This document shows positions 15,546-24,312 of a DNA stretch of 43,849 nt, piece after piece (the first letter of the stretch is position 1; every line of letters starts with the position of its first letter). The translations under genes and the position numbers were made by a program. The stretch is from Streptomyces mangrovisoli. GTDB lineage: Bacteria > Actinomycetota > Actinomycetes > Streptomycetales > Streptomycetaceae. Location: the NCBI RefSeq assembly GCF_000974985.2, contig NZ_LAVA02000040.1, positions 1-43,849 of the forward strand, given 5' to 3'. The notes under the pieces were generated by a model, which worked only from the letters and a program-made list of their open reading frames with translations, was not told the origin of the DNA and ran no database searches.

Positions 15546-17288
15546 ATGTCCGGTGACACACAGGGTCCGTACGGCCCATCAGAGGGCTTCGGCCCCCCGC
15601 AGGGCCAGCCGGGCCAGCCGCCCCAGGGCCAGCCGGGTCCGCCGCCGCAAGGATATCCGTCGCCGGGCTATCCGGCGCAAGCACACCCGGCCCAGGGATT
15701 CGGTGCGCCGCAGGGCTACGGCGGTCAGCCGCAGGGCTACGGCCCGCCCGCCGGCGCGGGCTTCCCGCCGCTGCCGCCGAGACCGCCGGGCCCGCCGCCC
15801 GCGCCCGCCGACGGCTGGCGCGCGGCCGCCGTGGCCCTGCTCAACCTCAGCGGCCTCGGCCTCGGTTACGTGCTGCTGCGCCGCTGGATCGGTGCCGCGG
15901 TCTGCTGGGCCGCGACGATCGTGCTGCTGCTCGTGGCGCTGCCGGCCGACGCCGACGGCGTGTCGGGCACGGCCCTCGTCGCGTACGCCGTCCTGCTCGT
16001 CCTCGCCGCCGTGCACGGCGCGGTGGTGGGGCTGCGGACCCGGCTGGTGTGGCCGGGGCGGGCGCCGCTCGCCGCCCTGCTCGGTCTGGTCCTGCTCGCC
16101 GTCCCGGTCGGGGGCGGGGTGCTCTACGACCGGGCGCACGACGAGGCGATCCAGCAGATGCTGCTCGACCGGCTCGACAAGGCCGACCAGTTGGTCGCGG
16201 ACGCCGGGGAACGGCCGTTCAGCAGCGCCGAGTCCTCCTACCGGAGCGCGCTGCACACCTACAGCGGCCTGGTCGCCGACCATCCGGACTCGCGTGCGGC
16301 GGGCAAGGTGTCCGACCGCATGACGACGTTCTACGAGACGGTCGGCGCCGCCTACGACAAGAAGCAGTACTGCGACGCGATTCCGGCGCTGAAGTATCTG
16401 CGCAAGGTGCCCGACACCCTGCCGAAGAAGCAGCTCGGCTCGCTCGTCACCTGGCCCGACGACCGGCTCGCGACCTCCCTGTACGAGTGCGGGGCCTCCG
16501 ACCTGACCTCCGACGGGTCGGCCTGGGCCGGGCAGTTCGGTGATCTGCTGGCCACCTTCCCCGAGTCGGACCAGGCGGGCAAGGTGGAACCGGCCGTCGG
16601 TTCGGCCGTCACCAAGGCCGCGAAGGGCGTGCACGGCAGCGACCCCTGCACCGCCGTCGACCGGCTGAAGGGGCTCAGCTCCCAGATCGGTTCGCTGTCC
16701 GGGGCCAAGGCCCAGGACGCCCTCGACGCGGACGCCTCGCGCGCCGACCGGAGCGCGTCCACGGGCGGCTACGCGTGCGGCGTGGACCAGTACAAGGACG
16801 GCGACTTCGACTCCGCGATGACGACGCTGAACGACTTCGTCGACGCCAACAAGCACGACAAGAACGCCGCCCGCGCGAAGAAGATCGTGATCGCCGCCGA
16901 GATCGCCAAGACCACCCCCGCGGCCGGCAAGCACCTGCCGACGACCGCGTCGGGCGGCAGCATCTCGGTGACCGTCGAGAACGACAGCCCCGACGAGATC
17001 ACGGTCCTCTACACCGGGCCCGTGACCGGCAGCTTCACCCTGAAGGCGTGCGGCAGTTGCCGGTCCTACTCGCTGAGCGACACGCTGGTGGACTTCAAGC
17101 CGTGCTCCAGCGGCAAGAACTACCCGAAGCGGACCATCAGCCTGCCGGCCGGCACGACCTACTTCCTGCACAAGCCCAAGGGCGACAGCGTGTCGACCCC
17201 GGGCTCCGACACGGCCAAGCTGCGCTCCGGCTACATCTACACCGAATGTGCCTACGTCACCCAGGGGTTCGGCACCAGCAGCGGCTGA
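15546..17288 (+). CDS. membrane-anchored protein with Pro/Gln-rich N-terminus, unknown function
   Basis: This 580-residue protein starts with a Pro/Gln/Gly-rich low-complexity tail (1-85). About four transmembrane segments follow (roughly 95-195), then a large extracytoplasmic region with about ten Cys residues and TPR-like helical pairs (YEC, SDLTSDGSAWAGQFGDLLATFPESDQAGKVE). A beta-rich C-terminal domain ends it (from about 475: SISVTVENDSPDEITVLYTGP...). Pro-rich plus membrane plus repeat modules are common in Streptomyces envelope proteins, and no specific family is recognised. The ATG at 15546 is preferred over the one at 15516 because GGGGGGAG precedes it. Confidence 0.8.
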   Translation: MSGDTQGPYGPSEGFGPPQGQPGQPPQGQPGPPPQGYPSPGYPAQAHPAQGFGAPQGYGGQPQGYGPPAGAGFPPLPPRPPGPPPAPADGWRAAAVALLNLSGLGLGYVLLRRWIGAAVCWAATIVLLLVALPADADGVSGTALVAYAVLLVLAAVHGAVVGLRTRLVWPGRAPLAALLGLVLLAVPVGGGVLYDRAHDEAIQQMLLDRLDKADQLVADAGERPFSSAESSYRSALHTYSGLVADHPDSRAAGKVSDRMTTFYETVGAAYDKKQYCDAIPALKYLRKVPDTLPKKQLGSLVTWPDDRLATSLYECGASDLTSDGSAWAGQFGDLLATFPESDQAGKVEPAVGSAVTKAAKGVHGSDPCTAVDRLKGLSSQIGSLSGAKAQDALDADASRADRSASTGGYACGVDQYKDGDFDSAMTTLNDFVDANKHDKNAARAKKIVIAAEIAKTTPAAGKHLPTTASGGSISVTVENDSPDEITVLYTGPVTGSFTLKACGSCRSYSLSDTLVDFKPCSSGKNYPKRTISLPAGTTYFLHKPKGDSVSTPGSDTAKLRSGYIYTECAYVTQGFGTSSG

Positions 17289-17290
17289 CG

Positions 17291-17306
17291 CCCGCCCGCC
17301 GCGCGG
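17291..17306. terminator. hairpin between convergent genes
   Basis: CCCGCCGCGCGGCGGG is a perfect 16-base palindrome that follows the stop at 17288 and precedes the convergent glpD stop at 17353. Confidence 0.6.
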
Positions 17307-17352
17307 CGGGTCCGGCACCCCTGCCGGGCCCGGTCGCGGGGCTGACACGACG

Positions 17353-18933
17353 TCAAGAAGATTCCGAGACGGCCTCGTCCAGGGCGGCCGTCGCCGCCTC
17401 CAGGGCCGCCGCCCGGTCCGTCGGCACCAGTCCGATCCGGGTGCGGCGGTCCAGGAGGTCGGACGCGTCCAGGGCGCCCTCGTGGCGTACCGCCCACAGG
17501 AGTTCGGCGCGGGTCACGGGGTGGCCCGGGACGACGGGTTCGCGCAGCCGGGGGTCGTGGTCGCCGAGCGCGTGGACGGCCGGGGCCTCGGTGCCGTAGC
17601 GCTGGATCAGGCGGTGCGGGGCCCGCAGCGCGGCGAGCGTGTGCGGCGCGGCGGCGCCGACGAGCGGGAGGGCGGCGGTCGTCGACGGACCGGCCGGCAG
17701 GCCGTGCGTCCGCACCACGGCGTCCACGGCGTCCTGCGCCATGCGGCGGTAGGTGGTGAGCTTGCCGCCCACGACCGTCGTGACGCCTTCCGTCGAGGTG
17801 AGCACCGCGTGCTTGCGGGAGACGTCGGAGGTGCGGGTGGTGCCGCCCGGCCCCGAGGTGTCCAGCAGCGGGCGCAGCCCGGCGAACGCGCCCACCACGT
17901 CGTCGCGGTGGACCGGGACGTCCAGCGCGGTGCCGAGCACGTCGAGCAGGAAGCCGATGTCGGCCTCGGGCACCTCGGGCACGTCCGGGATACCGCCGTC
18001 GACGGGTTCGTCGGTGAGGCCGACGTAGACCCGGCCGTCGCCCTGCGGGAGGACGAGGACGAAGCGGTTGCTCTCCCCGGGGATCGGGATGTGCAGGCCC
18101 GCAGGGAGCGGCCCGAGCCGGTCCGCGCGCAGGACCAGATGCGTGCCGCGGGAGGGGCGCACGCGGATGCCGTCGACCAGCCCGCCCGCCCACACGCCGG
18201 AGGCGTTGAGCACCGCGCGGGCCCTGATCTCGCCCTCCTCGCCGGTGAGTTCGTCCCGCACACGGGCGCCCGAGCCGGTGAGTTCCAGCGCGCGGACCCG
18301 GGTCAGGACGCGTGCGCCGCGCGCGGCGGCGGTGCGGGCGAGCGCGGTCACCAGCCGGGCGTCGTCGGTGACCTTGCCGTCCCAGGAGAGCAGCCCGCCG
18401 CGCAGGCCGCCGGTGCGCAGCGCGGGGGCGAGGTGCCGGGTCTCCACCGCCGACAGCCGGCGGGGCGCGGGGAGCGTGGCGCGGGCGGTGCGCGCCGCGA
18501 GCCGCAGGGTGTCGCCCGCGCGCAGTCCGGTCCAGGCGAGCGCGGCCTGAGCGCGGGAGACCATGGGCGTCAGCGGCAGCACGAACGGCTCGGCGCGCAC
18601 CAGGTGCGGCGCCGTGCGCTCCATCAGCACGCCCCGTTCGACGGCGGACTCGTGGGCGACGTCCAACTGCCCCGAGGCCAGGTAGCGCAGTCCCCCGTGG
18701 ATGAGCTTCGAGCTCCAGCGGGAGGTGCCGAAGGCCAGGTCGTGGGCGTCCACGGCGACCACCCGCAGTCCGCGCGCCGCCGCGTCCAGGGCGGCTCCGG
18801 CGCCGGTCGCGCCGAGGCCGATCACCAGCACGTCGGCGACGAAGTCGGCGCCGGAATCGGCGAGTTCGCGGCGGCGGCGCGCGGCGGACAGCGAGGAACC
18901 GGGTGCGACGGGGGCCGGGAGGGCGGGGCTCAT
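17353..18933 (-). CDS. glpD: FAD-dependent glycerol-3-phosphate dehydrogenase
   Basis: This 526-residue flavoprotein oxidises sn-glycerol-3-phosphate to dihydroxyacetone phosphate and passes electrons to the quinone pool at the membrane. The FAD-binding dinucleotide fold is VLVIGLGATGAG (about residues 35-46), followed by GTSRWSSKLIHGGLRYL, the classic GlpD signature. NASGVWAGG and GGKLTTYRRMAQDAVD lie further on, and the C-terminal DAO_C domain ends the protein. Its ATG overlaps the TGA of the TetR gene by 4 bases, so the two are cotranscribed and the regulator probably controls its own operon. The divergent neighbours make and use DHAP-derived lipids. Confidence 0.93.
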   Translation of the reverse strand: MSPALPAPVAPGSSLSAARRRRELADSGADFVADVLVIGLGATGAGAALDAAARGLRVVAVDAHDLAFGTSRWSSKLIHGGLRYLASGQLDVAHESAVERGVLMERTAPHLVRAEPFVLPLTPMVSRAQAALAWTGLRAGDTLRLAARTARATLPAPRRLSAVETRHLAPALRTGGLRGGLLSWDGKVTDDARLVTALARTAAARGARVLTRVRALELTGSGARVRDELTGEEGEIRARAVLNASGVWAGGLVDGIRVRPSRGTHLVLRADRLGPLPAGLHIPIPGESNRFVLVLPQGDGRVYVGLTDEPVDGGIPDVPEVPEADIGFLLDVLGTALDVPVHRDDVVGAFAGLRPLLDTSGPGGTTRTSDVSRKHAVLTSTEGVTTVVGGKLTTYRRMAQDAVDAVVRTHGLPAGPSTTAALPLVGAAAPHTLAALRAPHRLIQRYGTEAPAVHALGDHDPRLREPVVPGHPVTRAELLWAVRHEGALDASDLLDRRTRIGLVPTDRAAALEAATAALDEAVSESS

Positions 18934-19529
18934 GGCGTCAATGTCCTCTCCAGGACGGTCCGCAACTCCGCCAGGAAGGCGTCGGAGTCGAGGTCGGGGT
19001 CGTCCTCGTCGGTCATGGTGCGCAGGGACAGGGTGAAGGACTGCACCACCAACAGCACCGCACGGGCCTGCCGTTCGGGGTGGTCCGCGCGCACGGAGCC
19101 GTCGGCGTGGCCCTCGCGGAGGGCGTCGGCGAGGAGCGCGAGCAGCGCCTCCTGGCTCGCGCCGCGGCGGTCGAGGACGTAGGGGAGCAGCAGCTCGGGA
19201 TCGACGTCGACGATCTTCTGGAAGAGCGGGTGGGCGCGGAACGCCGCCACCCCGGCGACCAGTCCGTCGACCGTGAGCGCGCGCGTGGTCGTGCCGGGGC
19301 GCCGCTCGGGCATCGCCGACGTGGCCACGTCGACCCACTCCCGGGTCATCAGGTCCCCGACCAGGGTGCGCACATCGGGCCAGCGCCGGTAGAGCGTCAT
19401 CCGGGAGACGCCGGCGCGGCGGGCCACGTCCGTGAGGGTGGTGCGGCGGACCCCGACGGCGAGGACGCAGTCGCGCACCGCGTCGAGCACGGGATCGCTG
19501 TCCGAGTGGTTGTGACGAATAGGCGTCAT
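18930..19529 (-). CDS. TetR-family regulator cotranscribed with glpD
   Basis: This 199-residue protein has a TetR helix-turn-helix at about residues 13-58 (VLDAVRDCVLAVGVRRTTLTDVARRAGVSRMTLYRRWPDVRTLV) and a helical C-terminal domain. The ATG at 19529 follows a candidate -10 (TACACT on the minus strand, 19542-19537) by 7 bases, so the message is probably leaderless. By position it corresponds to M. tuberculosis Rv2250c in the order Rv2249c-Rv2250c-Rv2251-Rv2252. It likely represses both this operon and the divergent one. Confidence 0.88.
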   Translation of the reverse strand: MTPIRHNHSDSDPVLDAVRDCVLAVGVRRTTLTDVARRAGVSRMTLYRRWPDVRTLVGDLMTREWVDVATSAMPERRPGTTTRALTVDGLVAGVAAFRAHPLFQKIVDVDPELLLPYVLDRRGASQEALLALLADALREGHADGSVRADHPERQARAVLLVVQSFTLSLRTMTDEDDPDLDSDAFLAELRTVLERTLTP

Positions 19530-19544
19530 GTGTAACAGTGTAAC
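19530..19544 (-). promoter_or_regulatory. TetR promoter with GTTACAC direct repeats
   Basis: On the minus strand the heptamer GTTACAC occurs twice (19544-19538 and 19536-19530), separated by one T. The first copy includes the -10 candidate TACACT. A repressor bound here would block both RNA polymerase and the leaderless start. No convincing -35 is seen. Confidence 0.45.
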
Positions 19545-19660
19545 GCCCGCCGGCCGCGGCGAGCGGCGGCACTCCGTCCGTGGTCGGCGGGGCCCCCGGC
19601 CCCGAACCCGTCGCGGACCCGCGGCACCCCGCGAAGCGACCGACTGTGAGGACAAGCGCG

Positions 19661-21259
19661 ATGGACATGCTCTGGAGCGGCTGGGGCGACCCGGCCAAGG
19701 CGACGCCGCTGCCCGAGTCGGTGACCGGTCTGCTGCACGACCTGCTCGGGGTGAAGCCGTACGACGCCGAGCCGATCGCCCTCGACGACATCGCCGTACC
19801 CGACTCACCCCTCGGCGCGGCCGCCCGCGACGCGCTCCTCGACGCCGTCGGCGGCGACCCGGCGCACCTGCGCACCGACGCGGAGAGCCGCATCCGGCAC
19901 ACCCGCGGCAAGTCCACGCCCGACCTGCTGCGCATCCGTACCGGGGACGTCGACGACACACCCGCGGTGGTGGCGCTGCCCGCGAGCCACGACGAGGTGC
20001 TCGCCGTACTGCGCGCCTGCGCCGAGCACGGTCTGACGCTCGTCCCGTTCGGCGGCGGCACCTCCGTGGTCGGCGGGCTCGCGCCCGAGCGGCGCGGCCC
20101 GTCCGTCGCGCTCGACCTGCGCCGCATGAACCGGCTGCTCGACCTCGACCCGGTCTCCCGCACGGCCACCCTCCAGCCCGGGCTGCGCGCCCCGCAGGCC
20201 GAGGCGCTGCTCGCCGGGCACGGCTTCACCCTCGGCCACTTCCCGCAGTCCTACGAGTGGGCCACCATCGGCGGGTTCGCCGCGGCCCGCTCCAGCGGCC
20301 AGGCGTCCGCGGGCTACGGCCGCTTCGACGAGATGGTGCTCGGACTGACCCTCGCCACCCCGCGCGGCACCCTGGAGACCGGCCGCGCCCCGCGCTCGGC
20401 GGCCGGCCCCGACCTGCGCCAGCTCGTGCTCGGCTCCGAGGGCGCCTTCGGGGTGATCACCTCCGTGACGGTCCGGATCCGCCCGGTGCCGCAGACGCGG
20501 ATCTACGAGGGCTGGCGCTTCGCCTCGTTCGAGGAGGGCACCGCCGCGCTGCGCCGGCTCGCCCAGGACGGGCCCCGGCCCACCGTGCTGCGGCTCTCGG
20601 ACGAGACGGAGACGCTGATCGGCCTGGCCCAGCCCGACGCCATCGGCGCGCCCGACGCCGCGACCCCGGCCGGCTGCCAGGCGATCGTCGGCTTCGAGGG
20701 CACGGAGGAGGACACCACCCACCGCCGCCGGCGGGCCGCCGAGGTGCTCACCGCCTGCGGCGGCACCCCCCTCGGGCAGGAGCCGGGGGAGCGCTGGGCG
20801 CACGGCCGCTACTCGGCGCCCTACCTGCGCGACGCGCTGCTCGACGCGGGCGCCTTCGCGGAGACCCTGGAGACGGCGGCCTTCTGGTCGCGCATCCCCG
20901 AGCTGTACGCCGCCGTCCGCGGGGCGCTGACCGCCGCGCTCACCGAGGCCGGCACCCCGCCGCTGGTCATGTGCCACATCTCGCACGTCTACGAGAACGG
21001 CGCGTCGCTCTACTTCACGGTGGTCTCGGCCCAGGGCGAGGACCCCGTCGCCCACTGGGCGCCGGCCAAGCGCGCCGCGGGCGAGGCGATCCTCGCGGCC
21101 GGCGGCACCATCACCCACCACCACGGCGTGGGCACCGACCACCGCGACTGGTACGTCCGCGAGGCGGGCCCGCTCGGCATCGACGCCCTGCGCGCCGTCA
21201 AGCGGCAGCTGGACCCCGCCGGGCTGCTCAACCCCGGGGTGCTGCTGCCGGCCGACTGA
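19661..21259 (+). CDS. FAD-binding oxidase, alkyl-dihydroxyacetonephosphate-synthase-like
   Basis: This 532-residue protein belongs to the VAO/PCMH flavoprotein superfamily. It has an FAD_binding_4 domain (about 80-280; PFGGGTSVVGG and VLGSEGAFGVIT) and an FAD-oxidase C-terminal domain. The motif THHHGVGTDHRDW (485-497) corresponds to the His-His-His-Gly segment needed for catalysis in eukaryotic alkyl-DHAP synthase, which swaps the acyl chain of acyl-DHAP for a fatty alcohol to make ether lipids. It is the counterpart of M. tuberculosis Rv2251. The ATG at 19661 has GAGGACA upstream. Whether it really makes ether bonds is unproven, and an alcohol or hydroxy-acid oxidase is the alternative. 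Confidence 0.85.
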   Translation: MDMLWSGWGDPAKATPLPESVTGLLHDLLGVKPYDAEPIALDDIAVPDSPLGAAARDALLDAVGGDPAHLRTDAESRIRHTRGKSTPDLLRIRTGDVDDTPAVVALPASHDEVLAVLRACAEHGLTLVPFGGGTSVVGGLAPERRGPSVALDLRRMNRLLDLDPVSRTATLQPGLRAPQAEALLAGHGFTLGHFPQSYEWATIGGFAAARSSGQASAGYGRFDEMVLGLTLATPRGTLETGRAPRSAAGPDLRQLVLGSEGAFGVITSVTVRIRPVPQTRIYEGWRFASFEEGTAALRRLAQDGPRPTVLRLSDETETLIGLAQPDAIGAPDAATPAGCQAIVGFEGTEEDTTHRRRRAAEVLTACGGTPLGQEPGERWAHGRYSAPYLRDALLDAGAFAETLETAAFWSRIPELYAAVRGALTAALTEAGTPPLVMCHISHVYENGASLYFTVVSAQGEDPVAHWAPAKRAAGEAILAAGGTITHHHGVGTDHRDWYVREAGPLGIDALRAVKRQLDPAGLLNPGVLLPAD

Positions 21260-21472
21260 CCGCGAGCTGTTCCGGCGGGGCACCCGTGTCCGTGTCGGCT
21301 GTTCCGGCGGGGCCACCGCGCCCAGCCGCTCCGGCGAGCCACCGGCACCCCGGAACCGACCTGCCCGGCCCCCGCCGCTCCCGCTGAGCGACACTGTTGC
21401 GACTCGCGCCCCGCTCCACCCGGCCCGACACCCCGTACCCGCCCGACCCGCCGATTCTCCGGAGGCCCACCG

Positions 21473-22354
21473 ATGCGACAGTTCACCGCCGTCGTCAACC
21501 CCACCGCGGGCGGCTCGACCGGCGCCGCGGCGCTGCTGAAGGTGGCCCGGGTCCTGCGGGAGGCGGGCGCGGAGCTGGAGACCGAGTACAGCCGCAGCCT
21601 CGCCCACGCCCAGGAGCTCGCCCGCGCGGCGGGGGAGCGGGGCCGGGTGGTCCTCGCCGTCGGCGGCGACGGCATCGCGGGCGGCATAGGCGGCGCGCTC
21701 AGCGGCACCGGCACCGCCCTGGGGCTGGTCCCGGCCGGGCGCGGCAACGACTTCGCCCGCGCCCTCGGCCTGCCCGAGGAGCCCGAGGCGCTCGCCGAGG
21801 TGCTGCTGCACAACCCCGCCCGGCCGGTCGACACCATCGAGGTCGAATCCGCCGCGCACGGCCGCGTGGTGGTCCTCGGCAGCGTGTACGCAGGCGTCGA
21901 CGCGCTCGCCAACCGGCACGCCAACCGCTCCCGGCTGCTGCGCGGCGCCGCCTCCTACTACGCCGGCGGGCTGCGCGCCGTCACGACCTGGCGCCCGGCG
22001 TCGTACCGGGTGACCGTCGACGGCGAGCTGCACATCCACCGCGGCTACACCGTGGTGGCCGCCAACTCGGCCTACTACGGCTCCGGCCGCATGATCGCCC
22101 CCGGCGCCCGGGTGGACGACGGCCTCCTGGACGTGGTGCTGATCCGGCACGCCCCGCGCAGGCTGTTCTTCGCGCTGATGAACGAGCTCAGCGCCGGCAC
22201 CCACGTCGAACGGCCCCAGGTGCAGGTCCTGCGCGGCAAGGAGATCCGCATCGAGGCCGACCGGGAGGTGCCCTACGGCGCCGACGGCGAGGTCGACGCC
22301 GTCCTGCCGGTCACCGCGCGGGTGCTGCCGGGGGCGCTGCGGGTGGTGCGGTAG
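21473..22354 (+). CDS. diacylglycerol kinase / lipid kinase (YegS-DgkB type)
   Basis: This 293-residue lipid kinase has the catalytic-domain motifs VVNPTAGG (7-14), VLAVGGDGIAGGIGG (about 60-74) and VPAGRGNDFARALG (about 84-97), plus a C-terminal beta-sandwich ending in DGEVD. It transfers phosphate from ATP to diacylglycerol or a related lipid at the membrane. It is preceded by GGAGG 7 bases before ATG and lies 213 bases after the flavoprotein gene on the same strand. By position it corresponds to M. tuberculosis Rv2252, a diacylglycerol kinase linked to phosphatidylinositol mannoside synthesis. Confidence 0.9.
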   Translation: MRQFTAVVNPTAGGSTGAAALLKVARVLREAGAELETEYSRSLAHAQELARAAGERGRVVLAVGGDGIAGGIGGALSGTGTALGLVPAGRGNDFARALGLPEEPEALAEVLLHNPARPVDTIEVESAAHGRVVVLGSVYAGVDALANRHANRSRLLRGAASYYAGGLRAVTTWRPASYRVTVDGELHIHRGYTVVAANSAYYGSGRMIAPGARVDDGLLDVVLIRHAPRRLFFALMNELSAGTHVERPQVQVLRGKEIRIEADREVPYGADGEVDAVLPVTARVLPGALRVVR

Positions 22355-22383
22355 GGGGCGCCGGGTGGGGACGGCCGGGCGCC

Positions 22384-22419
22384 GGCCGGGGCGGGGACGG
22401 CCGGGGCGGGGACGGCCGG
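22384..22419. repeat. 15-bp tandem repeat after the lipid kinase gene
   Basis: The unit GGCCGGGGCGGGGAC occurs at 22384-22398 and 22399-22413, with a partial third copy from 22414. It lies 30 bases after the stop codon at 22354, in the gap before the flavodoxin-like gene. Confidence 0.75.
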
Positions 22420-22472
22420 TCGCCGGGTTCCGCGTTTGCGGCCGGGCCGGGTGCCGGGGCAGGGTGCGGGGT

Positions 22473-22925
22473 GTGGCCACCTTGCTGATCGTGCATCACA
22501 CGCCCTCACCCAACTGCCAGGCGCTGTTCGAGGCCGTCGTGTCCGGGGCGACGGCCCCGGAGATCGAGGGGGTGCGGGTGGAGCGGCGGGCGGCGCTGTC
22601 CGCCACGCCGTCCGACGTGCTCGCCGCCGATGCCTATCTGCTGGGCACCCCGGCGAACCTCGGCTACATGTCCGGCGCCCTGAAGCACTTCCTCGACCAG
22701 ATCTACTACCCCTGCCTCGACGAGACGCGCGGGCGTCCGTTCGGCTACTGGGTGCACGGCGGCAACGACGTGACGGGGGCGGTCCGCGCCATCGAGTCGA
22801 TCACCACCGGGCTCGGCTGGCGGCGCGCCGCCGACGCGGTGACGGTCACCGGGGAGCCCGCCAAGGCGGACACCGAGGCGTGCTGGGAGCTCGGCGCGAT
22901 GCTCGCCGCGGGGCTCATGGAGTGA
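22473..22925 (+). CDS. flavodoxin-like / NAD(P)H-dependent FMN reductase family protein
   Basis: This 150-residue protein has a flavodoxin-like fold: strand one with LLIVHHTPSPNCQALFEAV binds the FMN phosphate, and LLGTPANLGYMSGALKHFLDQ is the typical second FMN loop. It probably shuttles electrons or reduces quinones or nitro compounds with FMN; the partner is unknown. The start is taken as GTG at 22473, directly before the first strand. The longer frame from 22365 is composed of repeat sequence and Arg/Gly-rich text and is unlikely to be translated. Confidence 0.82.
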   Translation: MATLLIVHHTPSPNCQALFEAVVSGATAPEIEGVRVERRAALSATPSDVLAADAYLLGTPANLGYMSGALKHFLDQIYYPCLDETRGRPFGYWVHGGNDVTGAVRAIESITTGLGWRRAADAVTVTGEPAKADTEACWELGAMLAAGLME

Positions 22926-23176
22926 TGTTCGGCACGTCGCGGCCCGACGCACCCGGACGGCCCGGACGGACGCCCCGCGACTGCACGGAGTGACGCCGCC
23001 GACGCGGCGGAGTGACCGTCCGGGGTCCGTGTTCACCGGTTGCGGAACGCGTGGTGACGGTTGGTCACCTGCGCATTCTGCCTGATGAGCTGTGGTGTGG
23101 ACCACGCTTCCGCTACCGCAAGTAACAAGATCATCATCATTTCTCGTACCCCCTTGCTCCGAGTACGAGGACCGTC
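22926..23176. other. intergenic region before the 52-residue Cys protein
   Basis: No gene is seen. The segment 23030-23160 is less GC-rich than average and should hold the promoter of the small gene at 23177. I cannot assign -35 and -10 boxes with confidence. Confidence 0.4.
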
Positions 23177-23335
23177 ATGACCGATCAGCAGGACCCCGCC
23201 GTCGAGCAGGCGCGCGACGCCTACGACAGCCACATGCGCACCTGCCGCCAGTGCGCGTACGACGGTGCCGCGTGCCCGGTCGCCAAGCACCTTCTGCGCA
23301 TCTACAACAACGTGCGGAGAACGCACGGCCGTTGA
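23177..23335 (+). CDS. 52-residue Cys-containing protein of unknown function
   Basis: This short gene encodes 52 residues with three cysteines in the pattern HMRTCRQCAYDG-x2-CPVAKHLL, which suggests a small metal-binding site, plus a basic tail (RIYNNVRRTHGR). GAGG lies 7 bases ahead of ATG. Codon use is strongly G/C at third positions and there is a terminator right after it, both of which support a real gene. Similar small proteins occur in other Streptomyces as I recall them, but no function is known to me. Confidence 0.7.
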   Translation: MTDQQDPAVEQARDAYDSHMRTCRQCAYDGAACPVAKHLLRIYNNVRRTHGR

Positions 23336-23350
23336 GACCGGCGCGCGGCC

Positions 23351-23398
23351 CCGCGCCGACGCGGGTCCCCCGGGGGTCGTGGGCTCGCGTCGGCGCGG
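23351..23398. terminator. bidirectional terminator between the small Cys gene and chitosanase
   Basis: Arms CCGCGCCGACGCG (23351-23363) and CGCGTCGGCGCGG (23386-23398) are perfectly complementary over 13 bases. Inside the loop there is a second hairpin around CCCCCGGGGG (23367-23376). Confidence 0.8.
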
Positions 23399-23404
23399 TG
23401 TCGG

Positions 23405-24253
23405 TCAGCCGATGTGGTAACTGTCGCCGTACACCTTCCAGTCGAGCGGCGGGGTGAGGTCGAGATTGCCCTTGCGCAGGAACACCCGTTGCTCGGTGTC
23501 GACGCGGGTGGTGTCGCTGTGCGCCTCCTCCTGCTTCATCGCCCAGACGCGGGCGTCGAGGAAGGCGTTGAGGTACGTCACCTCGTTGCCGCCCTGGGCC
23601 GGCGGCTTGGCCGAACGCAGCGCCCGCGCCCGGATGTTGCGGAAGCTGGTCGGGTCGTCGCCGTCGCCGTGCATGACGATGGCGTCGTAGTAGGCGAACT
23701 GGCCGAGGGCCCGCAGCCCGTCGGTCTTCCCCTGCCGGACCGCGGGGTCGAAGTACACGCGGTCCCGCTCGTCGTTCTGGGCCTGCTGGAAGGCTGTGTC
23801 CTGCGCCGCCTTGCGCCAGTCCTTCGGGAAGTTCGGGTCGAGGCCCGCGTGCGAGTCGCTGCCGTCGACCGTGCGGAGCGCGGGCAGGTACGTGGCGAGG
23901 ACGTTGCCGGGCTTGCGGTCGGTGTAGAGCTGCACCAGGTCGAGCATGTCGCCGGTGCCGGAACAGAAGCCGATGATGCCCGCGGTGTAGCCGCGGCCGT
24001 CGCCTATGTCCTCGATGTACTTGTACTGCGCCTTCCAGTCGAGGGAGGAGTTCTCCGCGCTGGAGACCAGCTGCATGGCGATCTCCTTCTTCGCCGGGTC
24101 GTCCAGGCCCACGGCGGCGGCCGTGGCCGGGGTGCTCGCGGAGGCGTGCGCGGCGCGCAGCAGCGGCACGGCGGCCACCGACGCGCCGAGGGCGGCGAGC
24201 AGGGTGCGACGGGTGGTGAGGCGGGGCGACGGTTCTTCGGGTGCGTGGACCAC
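23405..24253 (-). CDS. csn: secreted chitosanase, glycoside hydrolase family 46
   Basis: This 282-residue enzyme hydrolyses beta-1,4 linkages in chitosan outside the cell. It has a twin-arginine signal (TTRRTLLAALG, residues 13-23) and a likely cleavage site near ASA (about 38-40). The GH46 catalytic region SSAENSSLDWK...GDGRGYTAG follows: Glu67 and Asp85 match the acid and base of the Streptomyces N174 enzyme (Glu22 and Asp40 of the mature protein, the same 18-residue spacing). Length and sequence are typical. The start is GTG at 24253 with GGAG 7 bases ahead. A 10+10 palindrome 60 bases upstream is probably the CsnR operator. Confidence 0.95.
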   Translation of the reverse strand: MVHAPEEPSPRLTTRRTLLAALGASVAAVPLLRAAHASASTPATAAAVGLDDPAKKEIAMQLVSSAENSSLDWKAQYKYIEDIGDGRGYTAGIIGFCSGTGDMLDLVQLYTDRKPGNVLATYLPALRTVDGSDSHAGLDPNFPKDWRKAAQDTAFQQAQNDERDRVYFDPAVRQGKTDGLRALGQFAYYDAIVMHGDGDDPTSFRNIRARALRSAKPPAQGGNEVTYLNAFLDARVWAMKQEEAHSDTTRVDTEQRVFLRKGNLDLTPPLDWKVYGDSYHIG

Positions 24254-24312
24254 GACGACTCCAAGTGCGAGTGGGGGGTGGACAGTTGGCTGCCCGTGGG
24301 GGCCGCGGCCAA

